DNA of 64,000 bases from Phragmites australis (GCF_958298935.1 NC_084932.1:4319501-4383500), one strand, 5' to 3'; counted from the first letter of the stretch, positions 52,701-63,439 are shown. Numbers and translations: made by a program. Notes: generated by a model not told the origin, from the sequence alone.

Positions 52701-52896
52701 TCAACAAGAGTTGGACCTCAGCCAAGAAACTCCAGCGGCTGTCAAGGAAAATGGTGTACACTGTCTGATCTCGGTGCTACGCATTGGGCTCTGTTGCACC
52801 AAGTCGTCCCCGAATGAGCGTATCAGCATGCAAGAGGTGGCTGCAAAGCTCCATGGAATCAAGGATGCATATCTCAGGGGAAACCGAAGAAGCTGA
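49714..52896 (+). CDS. RLK-4: LRR-XII receptor-like serine/threonine kinase (2 exons)
   Basis: Predicted CDS is join(49714-52411, 52520-52896), 1024 residues. The 108-bp intron lies at the APE codon (APE-YAAGG), the same place as in RLK-1 and RLK-2. A hydrophobic signal (LLLVLMALSAQLIIC) is followed by LRRNT ending NWEGVMC and about 20-21 LRRs. The membrane span VVIPLASVASLAMVITVVLL is near 655-677. Kinase motifs are GRGRYSYVYRGE, VAVK, IVHCDLKPSN (HCD, non-RD), DFGLARF and DVYSFGVVLLELL. It is clearly paralogous to RLK-1 but more diverged in the ectodomain, as expected for ligand recognition. No lesions were seen, so it is probably a functional plasma-membrane immune-type receptor. The ligand cannot be inferred. 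Confidence 0.92.
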   Translation: MTASAMVGQLLLVLMALSAQLIICSSLYGNETDRLSLLEFKKAISLDPQQVLLSWNDSTHFCNWEGVMCRRKIPRRVTSLDLGNRGLVGHISPSLGNLTFLKHLFLATNIFSGKIPPSLGRLRRIRYLYLSNNTFQGEIPDFANCSNLNMLWLDGNRLVGQLPTYANLPPRLHDFQIFKNNLTGTIPPSMSNITTLTRLNIAFNQINGEIPSEIGMLPMLQLFDSAGNKLSGRFQPAILNLSSLVKLSLASNYLNGELPSNLGSSLPNLQFFYLGDNHFNWHIPSSLTNATKLFAVDMSSNNFTGVVPSSIGKLKELTWLNLEENQFQAHDKQDWDFMYSLNNCTELRALSLYGNQLEGEIPSSFGNFSTGNQLQELYIGSNRISGDFPTGIANHRSLNIISFGENQFTGAIPEWLGTLKNLQELDLSDNLFTGYIPSSLSSLSKLAQLALDYNQLKGKIPPSLGNLKALEILRIFNNNLYGRIPKEIFNIPTIVYISLSFNSLDGPLPLEIGNAKQLHYLFLSSNNLSNTIPDTLGNCESMQGIELDQNYLIGSIPASLGNMRSLEILNMSHNHLSGSIPQSIGSLQYLEQLDLSFNHLDGEVPETGIFQNTTAIRIDGNKGLCGGPAVLHLPACTVTPPSSTTKHMRSIVFKVVIPLASVASLAMVITVVLLLCMKRQKRKFMSLPSFGRNFPKVSYNDLARATNGFSTSNLIGRGRYSYVYRGELFQDGNVVAVKVFSLETRGAQRSFIAECNALRNVRHRNLVPILTACSSIDSEGNDFKALIYEFMPRGDLHKLLYSNGDEENSSGLCHITLAQRLCIVVDVADALEYLHHNNQGTIVHCDLKPSNILLDDNLTAHVGDFGLARFKVDSTTSSFGDSISTYSIAIKGTIGYVAPGNDDHFFYLVLCICMCYLKLFETCIFELNSSYTPSTEYAAGGEVSTAADVYSFGVVLLELLIRRRPTDDMFKEGLSIARFTEMNMPDRVLEIVDPQLQQELDLSQETPAAVKENGVHCLISVLRIGLCCTKSSPNERISMQEVAAKLHGIKDAYLRGNRRS
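52412..52519 (+). other. RLK-4 intron (108 bp, 3n, no stop)
   Basis: Donor CTCCAG/GTAATG, acceptor CATCTACAG/AATATG. The unspliced message stays open, giving a 1060-residue form with 36 extra, Cys/Leu/Phe-rich residues between APE and the rest of the C-lobe. The conserved splice position in the paralogues makes splicing the main expectation. Confidence 0.88.
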
Positions 52897-53230
52897 TCAA
52901 TGATCTTCGTTTTTTCCTAAATAATTTACAGAAGATACATCAATTCTCTCTCTTGTTAAGTGATATCTTATTCTCTATTCTATTGAAATAAACAAGTATT
53001 TCTCGTACTATTAATTAGGTGAAAGATGGCTCCGTAAGATATTTGTTCTCTTTGATGCAGATATGTAAGGTAATATACTGCCAGTAGTAGAACTGATAAA
53101 AGCGGCAATGGTTATCACTGCCACTAATTCTATGCCAATTTTGAATCAACAATCGGCAGTGATCATCTTTTTTTTTAAGTAGTGTATGCTTTTTTAACGA
53201 ACACAGTCTATATATAATGCGAGCTGCTAG
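52897..53230. other. RLK-4 3' flank
   Basis: AT-rich 3'UTR-like DNA. It lacks the 3'-flank block shared by RLK-1, RLK-2 and the 3.4-kb relic, so RLK-4 belongs to a different duplication branch at its 3' end. Confidence 0.5.
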
Positions 53231-53880
53231 CGCCCAGATGTCCGATGGATCAGACGCTTCAACGGTCCATTGCAACATGAAAAATAACGTTTGCAACATC
53301 TGAAGTCAACATTTGCAACATAAAAAAAGCACCAAAATAGCTCACTGTATGCATCCGATTTTGAGAGAAAAATTCTCACCGCAACATCTCGTCATGTTGC
53401 ACGCAACATTTTCGGGTAAAACCCCATGTTGTCACTCGACCTTGAGCTCGCGTAAGAGATCTTAAGTGAGCTCGACTTCTTGCGTAATCGCACTGAAAAA
53501 TGACATGAAAAGGATCTCAGATACTATAAATCAAGTTTCTTACCCCTAAATATATCAACCACCTTAAACAATTGCAACATTCAAAAATTACTATTGCACA
53601 TCTCAAAATAAATATTGCAACATCCCAAATCACCTGATACAATATTGAAAGAAGCTAATCCAATTGCAACATCCTAACACTTTATGTTGCACAAGTTGTT
53701 TCCGATTGCTGCACATTGAATAATCAAAATGTTGCAACGTAAATTTTATACTGCAAACATTCTAATCGGTCTTGACCTGAATCATACAAATAACATTAAA
53801 GAACAAATGAAAGTAACTCCAATATTTCAGATTTAATCTTACAGCAAACCAAAACAATTATCACGATATCGAAACTCACC
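53230..53880. repeat. TTGCAACAT-motif-rich element
   Basis: The word GCAACAT or close variants (TTGCAACAT, TTGCACATC, TTGCAACGT) recurs more than a dozen times between 53270 and 53760 at irregular spacing. There is no ORF. Dispersed DNA with this composition occurs in grass transposons, but I cannot assign a family. Confidence 0.6.
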
Positions 53881-54919
53881 TATTGAACACATCTTGTTAA
53901 GAGGCACACACGACAAACAGAGGAAGGGCTACAACAAATCCTGGATCCTAACCCCCAAACTCGAAGCCCTGGATCCTTAACCCTGGGCCCTAACCCTACC
54001 GGCCAGCATGGCAGAGAGCGGCGTTGCCAGAGGCGAGGACGGTGGCAAAGGGAGAAACTTGCCGGCAGGCACGTGGTCCTCTTAATTTCCTCTCTGGTCA
54101 CGTATGGAGATGGAGATAGAATATCATCCATCGCTGAGAAGAAATAGGAGAAGCGTTAGATGTGCAAAGGCAAATGAATCAAATATAATCATAACTATTT
54201 TTTCATACAAAGTCATACATATATATTAATAGATAACAAGAGAGAAAATGCAACATACCATTATACAGGAAATACTATTCTTTGATTTTTCATCTCTTGG
54301 AAGCGTTTTATGATTATATCATTGTCAATGCTCTAAAAATCTTCTTCTCATTGTTTGCGTCTTCTTGGATTATGGATTATTTCTTTGGATGAAACTCCAC
54401 CCAAGACTTCTTTGGTGGAATCGAACTCTCAGAGTAGTACTTGTGCTACTTGAAAAATATGAATGCAATGTCCGTTCTCCATTTCTTACAAATCTATGAA
54501 TAAACAATTGCACAAAGTGAAAACTAAATCAATGCAAGAATCGGTGCTATTGCATCTTCGTAGGATCAGAGTAAAACGAAGATTGATGAACCAACATACC
54601 TGACCGGACACCTTCGTCCTTCAAGAGGAACGCACTTACGCACGGCCGTTGCAGCTCCCCCGCAGCGATGTTTTTAAAATAATATTATTTTATTGGAAAA
54701 TTACAAAAATATTATTCAAATCTTAGAAATTGCAGGAATAGGTTCTGTCGGCATTCCGTATGCCGACATCCCATATGGCATACACATGGTCGTGGGCCGA
54801 GGACCTGTCGGCAATCGGTCTGCCGGACGGGCCTGTCGGCACTTGGAGTACCAAGAGGTGCTACATGGCCTGCGCACACAACCGCTAGCTTCTGTGGCGC
54901 ATTGTTGGCAGGAGGCCCA
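53881..54919. other. Intergenic, transposon debris
   Basis: 53935-54000 has repeated CTGGATCCT(T)AACCC words. 54740-54840 has GTCGGCA/TGCCGAC words in both orientations, like CACTA subterminal repeats. No termini or coding domains are seen. Confidence 0.45.
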
Positions 54920-55592
54920 TGTTGGGGGAGTCACCATCAGGGACCCCCGACACCCCTTGGCTCCGTCTGTCTAAAAACCCGAAGGTCATCATGCTCAGGA
55001 CCCCTTCGGAACCCTTGGCTCCAGAGCGATCTTGGAGGCCCAAACCTTCAGGATCGCTCCGGAACCACCGGGGGTGCTGACTGCTGGAGGGGGCGAAGCC
55101 CGGAGGCTTAGGAGGGGTGAGGGACCCACTGACCACGTGGTGTCTGTCATAATGTACTTGGCATTTAATGTCGGTCAAGTGGTGGCCGCCCTGACATGCT
55201 GGAGCAAATGGAGGCCACCTAACACGCTGGTGTAAGTGGTAGCCGCCTGACACACTGGACAGTGCAACGCCGTAATAGACGACTGGCCGCTAGAGCCACT
55301 TGCCGGGATAATCGCTACTGCTAGCCATAGTACCATTTTAAGGGGCTGGCCTTAGGCCCTGGTTGTACAGTAGACAACTTGTACCTCTACCAATCTCATA
55401 TGGGCATATGTGTACATTCACACTCTGAATATCAATATAAATACTGACCCTTGGCCATCAAGCCAAAGGGAGAGACTTCTTTGAGAACGCTAGGTAATCT
55501 TATCCTCTCCACTTCTTCTCAAAGCTTGAGCCACTCTTGTGATTTGGTTCTCGACGCACCTTGTTCGTGGAAGATATTTTCTTTCACCAACA
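54920..55592 (+). repeat. Gypsy-B 5' LTR (673 bp)
   Basis: Begins TGTTGGGGGAGTCACCATCA and ends TTTCACCAACA. It is followed by CTAGCGCCGTTCGTGGG (55594-55610), a primer-binding site of the type common in Tat/Athila-related gypsy elements. It is homologous to 17021-17642 over its full length. Confidence 0.9.
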
Positions 55593-55637
55593 GCTAGCGC
55601 CGTTCGTGGGTATCGTAGAAGCATTATGAGAGGTAAG

Positions 55638-57140
55638 ATGACACCAAAAAAGAAAACTACCCAGGTGACAGCCCGAGCGGCTGGCTCCATGGCCACACCT
55701 GTGCAAAAGTCCGCACGACAGATGTGGCCAAGCACGCATTACGCCGATGCCGACACCCCAACCGGGGGCGACAACGAGTCCACGCTTGGGCGGAACGGGG
55801 GTGCCATGGTCATTGCCGGTGCAGCCGCGGTCCCAACTACGATTGACACTGCAATTCCTACCGGTTCAGAGGCCCTATAGCAGCAGCATTGCGACAACAT
55901 TGTGGCACCTCAAAGGGCCATGACGTATGCCGCAGCTGTACAGGCTGCCGCCACTAGCTAGCAAGCACATGTGGCGGCCCTTCAAGCCCAACTGGAGGAG
56001 CTACAGGCGGCCCTTCGAGCTGCGCATCAAACTAGGGTCACCCCTGGGTCGGCTAACGCCGTAGAGCTCCCTGCTCTGGGGGCTGCTGAAGGCGCTGCCG
56101 GTGCCCCATACCGCACCCGGGCGTCACCCCCAGACACTTCACATGTGGCTGAGCCCCGATTCCACCGACGCGAAGCCCCAATCCTTTACTCTGACTCACC
56201 CCTACAGGAAGGCGTATAGGCCATGCCCTTCCCCGACGGGTTCCGAACCCCAAAACTTCCAAAATCCAGGGGTGATTCGGACCCAGAGGAGTTCGTCCAC
56301 TCGTGCGCTCTCGTCATAGAGGCCCATGGTGGTGGGCAGGCCGCCATGGCTAAGTGCTTCCCCCTCGCCCTTGAGGGAGTAGCCCTCCGATGGTTCTGGG
56401 CATTGGAACCAGGGTCCATTTACACCTGGTCCCAGCTCCCGGATGCTTTCTGCAACAACTTCCAAGGGACCTTTGTTGAGCCTATTCGCTGTCAAGAAGT
56501 AGCTAGGAGAAACCCTCCGGGATTACTTCTGGAGGTTTTCCCAGACCAAGGCCTAGACAAAAAGGCATGTCGGAATCATCAGTCATCGATGCGGCGACCC
56601 AAAGCCTGGCCTCCGGATCACTCTTCGAGTGGCTACACCAACACCCAATGCGCACGGTGAATGCCCTCATGAGTATGTTCGAGGATTATGCTCACACGGA
56701 GGAGGAGCGACTCTGCCGTGACGTGACCAATGCCATCACATGCCCTTCCGCTAAACCCTCGAGGCCTACCTCACAAGTTGGGTCCTCCCAGGCCCCGCCC
56801 CTATGTCAGTGAAAAGGGGCTCCAACAAGGACGAAGGACCTGGAGAGCGAAGGCCCTAGTAGCGCCAGAGGCACAGCATCCACAACATCAACCACGCGCC
56901 ATGGGCTCTGAACCCGCCTCTGTCCAGGGGGCACGGTCGAGGCCACATCGGGGTTCACCCCGAGCGATAGTGTGCCCCTGACCGGCCACTTGGAGAGGGG
57001 TTCTGGTGCACTCTGCACGGGGCCAAATATGCCCATAATACCGAATACTGCCAGACCCTCATCACCTTCCTAGGGGAGTACCTCGAGAGGCAGGCGGTGC
57101 GTGCGGTGGGGGATAGGGCCCCCGAAAACGAATGACCCGA
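55638..57140 (+). pseudogene. Gypsy-B gag
   Basis: It starts MTPKKKTTQVTARAAGS at about 55638 and is open to 55880. It resumes at 55971 with MAALQAQLEELQAALRA. It then continues in other frames with MPFPDGFRTPKLPKSRGD, AALEGVALRWFWALEPGSIY and TWSQLPDAFCNNFQGTF (56223-56470). Stops at 55878, 55959 and 56217 and a frameshift after about 56500 break it. A Cys/His remnant (NTEYCQTLI) near 57040 marks the zinc-knuckle region. Confidence 0.85.
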
Positions 57141-57239
57141 AGGTCGTAGGCCTGCCACAGGCCACCAAGTTGATCACCTGTCCTTACTGAACCCTCCTCA
57201 GCTAGCACTACCCCCTCCGCCTCCACCGCTTCCGTTGCA

Positions 57240-58145
57240 GCACATCAACGACAGAGACCAAGCCAGACAGGTAGTTCTAGCCATAACAGGAGGAGGCACC
57301 TCCGGTGGCTCCTCTAAATGACAGTGGTGAGACTATGTGTGTGGGGTCCACCATGTCGGGGCAACCAGCCTCCACCACCAGGCCCCAGAATGGGTTGAAA
57401 CCTAGTAACCTTCTCCGCCAACAACACCGTGGGGGGTAAAGTTCCCCCACACTAACGCCCTTGTCCTCACCATCGATATCGCTGCCGCTAAAGTTTGGAG
57501 GGTGCTGGTAGACCGAGGGAGCTTTGCTGATCTCCTCTTCGCACATGCCTTTCACCAGCTCTACATCCCGCAGGATTGGCTCTCCCCGGCCTAGAGACCC
57601 CTCCAAGGGTTCAACAGGGCTCCCCTCAACGTCTTGGGACAGATAGAGCTGCCCGTCACCTTCAGCAAATGCCCCGCTGCGCGGACCGAAGGGATCACCT
57701 TCGACATTGTGGATGTACCCTACCCGTACAATGCCATCCTAGGCAGGGGCACTCTAAACAAATTCGGAGCGATCCCCCATCACAACTTCCTCTACTTAAA
57801 GATGCCAGGTCCCCAAGGGTTGATCTCCATCCACGGCGATTAAGGCTTGGCTAGGCGTATCGAGTACGGGCACCCAACCCCACTCAACAGATGCCACGTC
57901 CATAATGTGGCCAAAGAACCCGTCGGAGCCCCCCCCCTACAGAGTGCCCTAAACACTATGACTCTCTAAAGCCACAGCTGGAGGGGAACATCAAACATAT
58001 CCCATTGGATACGAATTGCCCCGACCGATCATTTCAGATTGGGGCAGATCTCACTCCAGAGCAGGAAGCCCGGCTGCCTTGTGAGCCAACCTCAACATTT
58101 TCACATGGTCCCCACATGACCTCCCCCGAGTCGATCACCGCATCA
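57240..58145 (+). pseudogene. Gypsy-B protease region and start of pol
   Basis: The protease box reads VLVDRGSFADLLF at about 57505, with Arg-Gly-Ser where the family has DGGS; the catalytic region is altered. FDIVDVPYPYNAILGRGTLN (57690) matches the protease C-terminus. DLTPEQEARLP (about 58050) corresponds to the region just before the RT of Gypsy-A. Frameshifts and stops at 57402, 57591 and 57840 are visible. Confidence 0.82.
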
Positions 58146-58680
58146 TCGAGCATCGTCGAGCGTGCCAAAGGCAACATCCTCTCAGGCCTTAATCGGTGCA
58201 TCGTTGGCCTCGCTAAGAGCCTATGGATTGAAGAGTTACCAAAGGTACTATGGTCCTGCCGCACCACAGTCACGCGCCCCACCGGCTTCACCCCCTTCAG
58301 ACTCTTATTCGGCGACAAAGTTATGACCCTGACAGAAATCAAGGGCCAATCCCTCCGGTACAACTCCCGGAGACCACCAGAGAAAGGGAACTTTCCCTTG
58401 ACCTCAACAAAGGAACGAGGCTCCATGCTATCCCGAACCTTGATCGCTACATCGCCGAAACCAGGTCATGGTATAATCCCAACATCGTGCCGCAAACCTT
58501 CGCACTCAGAGACCTAGTCTGTCGGCGCGCACTAGCTCCGGGAAAACTGCAGAGCAAATCAGACGGCCCCTACCTCGTCCTCGAATACAATGGGCCTGGC
58601 TCCTATCGTTTGGTGGAGACGGAAGGGATCCCCTTCGAGGACACCTAGAACGCAGAAGCACTCCACAAGTACTATGTGTA
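58146..58680 (+). pseudogene. Gypsy-B integrase C-terminus
   Basis: ERAKGNILSGLNRCIVGLAK starts immediately after the deletion junction. LPKVLWSCRTTVTRPTGFTP and RLLFGDKVMTLTEIKGQS follow. A frame change then leads to ALAPGKLQSKSDGPYLVLEY, the GPY/F-like integrase tail (58250-58648). Gypsy-A's frame is cut earlier in this tail, so Gypsy-B preserves more of it. Confidence 0.85.
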
Positions 58681-58789
58681 GGAAACCCCAACCTATACTT
58701 AAACAAGGAGCTGATATATAAGCACGAGTGTACCCAGACTAAATCTTTGGCCGTGTTCTGTAATACACAAAGTATTACTCGAATCTTTG

Positions 58790-58930
58790 GACTCGACCTC
58801 AAAGGCCCTAGGCCTCAATCGCGTCAGGGCACAACCTCTCCGCACCTCGAAGGCCTCAGGCCTCGGTCGTGTTAAGGCGCAACCCCTATGCACCTCAAAG
58901 GCCTCAAGCCTCAGTCGCATTGAGGCTCCG
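58790..58930. repeat. ~55-bp tandem repeat (CCTCAAAGGCCTCAGGCCTC)
   Basis: Three units of the form GCACCTC(G/A)AAGGCCT(C/A)AGGCCTCGGTCG followed by GCGCAACC. Related in reverse complement to 27620-27780. Confidence 0.85.
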
Positions 58931-59739
58931 AAATCTTAGCAACCCTGGAAACCCGGCCCTGTAATTCACATGGCTAAAATCTCAAAGGTACGCCCCCTCC
59001 CCTGCATCCCTCTTGAGTTTAGTATAGCTATTTACTTTGAACCTTCACATCAGCATACTAAAAACCTAGATGGGCGTGTTCAAAACTAGTCATAGCTCAT
59101 ACCACAGTAATCACAAAACTTAAGTTATATCTCTGCTCAATAGCGCAAAAACCCTCTTGTAAAACCTAAGGGGTTGTGAGAACCCTGTCTAGATATAAGA
59201 ACTACTTGAAAACTCGCCAGCCCTTTGCTCACCAAAAAAAAGCACGGTACGTGCCAGCAAAACGATCGAGGAAAAATAGGTAAACTGATCTGTTATAACC
59301 TTACAGCAAAAGCTTGTTACAACCAAAATACGCTTAAATACATAAGTCGCTCCTCCAAGTTCATAGTGTTTTGGGCAACTCGGAGAGGAAAGAAAGGCAA
59401 AAGGGCACCTAGCTAGCCTACCAGATAATCCTAGTGACAGTGTAGGCACTTTAGGTGCGTCCTGCCGTGAACATTAATGCAGTAGCTGGCCCCTGAGCCA
59501 CCATAGCTGTCGGAGGACGAGGAAGAGCTAGGCGCTTAACCCTTGGCCTCCTCCTTCTCCTTCTCCTCCCTCTGCTCCTTGGCCTCCCTCTTCTCCTCCT
59601 CATCGATCTCTTTCTCCAAAAGATCCCAGTCGATCTCCTCTTGGTCGTTGGAGATATCGGTAATCTCGACAGGCGACGCCGATCAGACTGGGGATGAAGG
59701 AGGTGTGACCGGCACTCCCATCAGCGATGGCAAGATCAA

Positions 59740-59960
59740 GAGGCATCGAGGTGAAAAACCCTCCACTATACGCGTCGAGGTCCACACCCTCCGCTATACG
59801 CATCGAGGTCCAAACCCTCCGCTATAGGCGTCAAGGTCCAAAACCCCTCGCTATACGCATCGAGATCCAAACCCTCCGCTTTAAGCGTCGAGGTCCAAAA
59901 CCCTCCTCTATACGTGTCAAGGTCCAAACCTCAATCGCATCGAGGTCTAAACATGCTCAA
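59740..59960. repeat. ~28-30-bp tandem repeat (CTATACGCATCGAGGTCCAAA)
   Basis: Seven imperfect units of CCCTCCGCTATACGCATCGA plus GGTCCAAAA. Related in reverse complement to 27700-27890. Confidence 0.88.
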
Positions 59961-60316
59961 TCATCACTACGGGCTCACTCACTCTAGCCGCTCCTAAGAC
60001 ACCTAAGCATACCTATAGTCGCACCATTTGACCGCTAAAGATCGCAGCATGCAAGGGCACCGGGAACGGGGAAGCCTCTGGTGCATAGGTGTGAGCAAAG
60101 GAAATATGTCAAATGAGAAGCAAAGACAAAGTATAAACAATCTTATTTTTATATATATCATGGGTACAAACGTTGCACTCAAAATATACCTTACAATCAG
60201 TCAAGGCCTAACAAGTGCGCTAAGCCGCCACGCCTTCCTAAAGCACGATGAGAGGTCGAGCCGGAACCGCCCACCGCGCGCCTGTAACAGCACATGGAGC
60301 GACGATGCAGGTACCC

Positions 60317-60724
60317 TCAGCGCGATGAACGACCGCTGAAGATAGAGTCTACCTGAGCCCGAGGAAGCGAAGGTCTTGTCTGGAAGGGGTAGGAGTCAAA
60401 GGCTGTAAAATCCAGCTCCTCCGAAGACAGCAACACCTCCACAGCCTCTGCATCCTCCTTCTTGACCCAAGCCATGACGTCCTTAAGAATATCTGCCGGA
60501 ACCAATCCATCGGAGCCATGGGGAAGAACAAAACGCTGAGAGTCACGTGGGCCAGCAGCCTCAAAGGCTCTCCACCACTCTTCTACCCCTACGAAACTCG
60601 AGCCAGCCTCCGAAGTAGAAATGGAAGGATCCTCCAGCTCCGCCTTAATCAAGATATCAATGACTAGTTCTAGGTCCATGTGTCCTTGGGAATCGTGAGG
60701 AAGGGCAAAGCGCCACCGCCACAA
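60317..60724 (-). CDS. Antisense ORF downstream of Gypsy-B, unknown function
   Basis: A 135-codon open frame on the minus strand containing DLELVIDILIKAELEDPSIS, VEEWWRAFEAAGPRDSQRF and KEDAEAVEVLLSSEELDFTA. Two imperfect internal repeats are visible (RFALPHDSQGHMDLELVIDI and RFVLPHGSDGLVPADILKDV), 42-48 residues apart, each followed by an acidic segment. No family is recognised. It is probably an additional ORF of the retroelement rather than a host gene. The start context is uncertain. Confidence 0.45.
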   Translation of the reverse strand: MWRWRFALPHDSQGHMDLELVIDILIKAELEDPSISTSEAGSSFVGVEEWWRAFEAAGPRDSQRFVLPHGSDGLVPADILKDVMAWVKKEDAEAVEVLLSSEELDFTAFDSYPFQTRPSLPRAQVDSIFSGRSSR

Positions 60725-61350
60725 GGAGGGTGGCGTAGGTCTGGAGGATCGAGATGTACTGGGCCCTCCTCCAGTGGTAGTAGCCCGAGCACTAGGGACC
60801 GTTCCTGCTGCTTCGGGTCACCAAACCTGAATGCGCAAATCCTGCTCAAAGGTATAACAGCACAAGCACACAGATAAATGCACAAAGCACAAGGTGGACA
60901 TGGCTCTACCCAATAGTAGCGGACAAAGTCGTAACACATCAAATAGGAGTGCCGGACTACCACACTACATCTCCATCCCCCGCAAAAGGAGAAGGAAAAA
61001 AAAGATGAAACCTACTGAGGGCTACACCTCTGAAGGTCGACCCTGCGAACCATTGTCCACGCGCGACGACTACCCCTGAGGAGCGATGTCTGGACGATGA
61101 GGCTGCCCAGGTGGCGGCGATACATCAGAGGAGGCTTCCGGGCACAGAGCCTAAACTCCCGACCAGGGAGCCCCTCAAACGTTTGACTTCACATGTTCTA
61201 TGATGAAACGCAACGTTGCCGACTGGCCGTGCCTCACTCATACTCCCCAGTGGAAAGCCGTCCAAGGTGGCACGAATTGGCACCGAGGGTGCCTTGAGCC
61301 GTACGTCCTCGACCACGAAGCCTGGGTCTGTGATGCATGCTTGCCCGATC

Positions 61351-62160
61351 TTCCAAAAGGTAATTTGATAAGTCGATTTGGTGGAGCTTTGATGTTGATG
61401 ATCCAAAGGATCCGATCAGAACAGATCAACAACCCTCGCAACCACTACACCACTACTCCATAGTTATCAACCGTGCTAAGGTGCGGTTGACCTCACCAAG
61501 AAGGCTTTTCCTGCAAGTGAATTGAGAACACAAGCAAGAACAGGTTGATGCAATCTGAATATTGCTAATTACCGATGAAGTACTCGAGTTGGGGTTCAAC
61601 GAACCGATAAACGACGAAACTGTCTAAAACAGAATAATCTAAGCTAAACCCGAGCCTAAACTACGATGGCTACTGTGTATATATAGGGGGACATAAGGAG
61701 GTTGACCTAGGGTTGTGCAGCCATGGAAAGAGGCGTGCACATCCTGGACTCTGACCCTGACACATTACAAGACCTAACAAGGTCCACAACGGTGACGCAA
61801 CACATTATTTTAATTACTCTGATTAATCTATAAGGAATCTAAGGGTGAGACCAGATCCATTGAAAATGTCTCGTCAATAGCTTTCTAACAAGTCCAAGAA
61901 CGCCTCAATTGGACTCTGTATGCAAGAGTTATTCCTGTTTTATTGACATGCTATCTTGGAACTTGACCACGACCACGACCATGACCACGATCATGACTAG
62001 AGCTCAGCCTCGAAATCGAGTAGACTTGTCCTTTGAGGGGTGACATCCGGGTTAAGTTGTGGTACTTCTCCCATGTTCCTAAGCCATAAAACATTACAAG
62101 AATTTAGTAGTAACCCATTCAAGGAAGCATGAACAACGAGAAACGAGTTCACCTCGTGGT
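61351..62160 (-). other. Probable 3' untranslated/LTR region of the minus-strand gypsy element
   Basis: Non-coding, AT-rich DNA between Gypsy-B debris and the stop codon of the minus-strand pol. A GACCAC(G/A) hexamer repeats about six times at 61966-62000. LTR borders could not be fixed because the opposite LTR lies outside the window. Confidence 0.4.
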
Positions 62161-62167
62161 CTAATTA

Positions 62168-62782
62168 TCATGCACGTGCTCTTGTAATTGGAGCTTGTAT
62201 AATTTGAGGAATATTAATTGTATTGATCGTATCTGAAGGAGTCATGGGCTCATCATCCTCCCTCTCTTGAATTGGAGTCATCCTCAACTCAAGCTCTTCT
62301 TCTTCTCCCAAGTAGGTCTTCAAATCTGAAATGTTAAATGTGGGACTAACTCCAAAATCTACAAGTATGTCCAATTTGTATGCATTGTGATTGATTTTCT
62401 CAATTATTTTAAATGGTCCATCAGCTCTAGACATCAACTTTAATTTTCTTAGTTTTGAAAACCTATACTTCCTCAAATGCAACCAAACTAAATCACCCGG
62501 TTCAAATTTTATTTCCTTCCTACCTTTACTTCCAGCAATTCTATAGTTTTCAATCATGCTCTCTATATTCTTTTTAGTTGTTTCATGCAACTTAAGAATA
62601 AATTTAGAACGTTTCTTAGCATCTAAATTAAGTCTTTCAAAAGTAGGCAAAGGTAGTAAATCAATAGGAGCATGGAGATTAAATCCATACACTACCTGGA
62701 ACAGACTTACCTTGGTGGTGGAGTGTACCGACCTATTGTAAGCAAATTCAATATGTGGTAAACACTCTTCCCACATCCTCAA
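62168..62782 (-). pseudogene. Gypsy-C integrase C-terminal domain
   Basis: [15 protein letters not shown], then VVYGFNLHAPIDLLPLP, FEPGDLVWLHLRKYRFSKLR and ADGPFKIIEKINHNAYKLD form the tail with the GPY/F module. It ends IQAPITRARA with a stop at 62168. I see no chromodomain. It joins the preceding core by a frame change. Confidence 0.9.
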
Positions 62783-63392
62783 ATTTTTCTTTAGAATAGC
62801 CTGTAACCTCTGTTTGACCGTTGGTTTGGGAATGACACGTAGTAGAAAACAGCAGCTTTGTCCCCAGTTTATTCCAAAGTAATCTCCAAAAGTGACTCAA
62901 AAACTTTGTGTCACGATCCAATATGATAGTATTAGGCACTCCATGTACTCGAACGATTTCCCTAAAAAACAAATCAGCTATGTTTGTAGCATCATCGCTC
63001 TTATGACAAGCTGTAAAATGTGCCTTTTTAGAAAATCTATCCACAACTACAAATATGCTATCCCTTCCCCTCATTGTCCTAGGCAGTCCTAAAACAAAAT
63101 CTATAGAAATATCCTCCCATGATGCACTAGGAACAGGAAGAGACATATAAAGACCATGTGGATTTAAGCGAGACTTAGCTTTGTTGCAGGTGGTACACCG
63201 TAAAACGTAGCGCTCGACATCACGTCTCATCTTTGGCCAAAAGAAAAGGGTGGCCAGCACATCTTCAGTCTTCTTTTCTCCAAAATGTGCCATCAATCCT
63301 CCTTCATGCACCTCCTGTAACAACAAAAGACGAACAGAGCTAGCTAGAATGCATAGCTTGTTAGCACAATAGAGCAATCCTTCATTCAGCAC
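62748..63392 (-). pseudogene. Gypsy-C integrase N-terminus and core
   Basis: The HHCC zinc finger is visible as [18 protein letters not shown] with [15 protein letters not shown]. The core has [15 protein letters not shown] (first Asp), [14 protein letters not shown] (second Asp) and NGQTEV (Glu). After QTEV the frame slips, continuing in the 62168-62782 frame with [16 protein letters not shown]. One or two small indels therefore separate core and tail. Confidence 0.9.
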
Positions 63393-63439
63393 ATATTTAT
63401 TCCATATTTTCCTTCTTTACAATGTTCAAGCACTTATTT

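Larger units (their letters stand above)
54920..58690 (+). mobile_element. Gypsy-B: internally deleted copy of the Gypsy-A family
   Basis: The LTR (54920-55592) and PBS are followed by gag, protease and the start of pol, then a direct jump at about 58150 to the integrase C-terminus. RT, RNase H and the integrase core, about 3.2 kb in Gypsy-A, are missing. The order and sequence otherwise match Gypsy-A throughout. No 3' LTR was found within the window. Non-autonomous. Confidence 0.88.
58690..61350. other. Downstream region of Gypsy-B with repeats and antisense ORFs
   Basis: No sense-strand coding after integrase. It contains repeats at 58790-58930 and 59740-59960 (annotated separately), an acidic antisense stretch near 59650-59540 (EEIDWDLLEKEIDEEEKREA) and a longer antisense ORF at 60317-60724. 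Additional ORFs, often antisense, between pol and the 3' LTR are known from Tat-lineage elements such as Grande. No 3' LTR was recognised before 61350. Confidence 0.55.

Noticed and set aside
49714..52896. Single-exon 1060-residue reading of RLK-4 as the main product
   Set aside because: The extra 36 residues interrupt the APE motif and match an intron conserved in position in the paralogues. Kept only as a possible retained-intron isoform.
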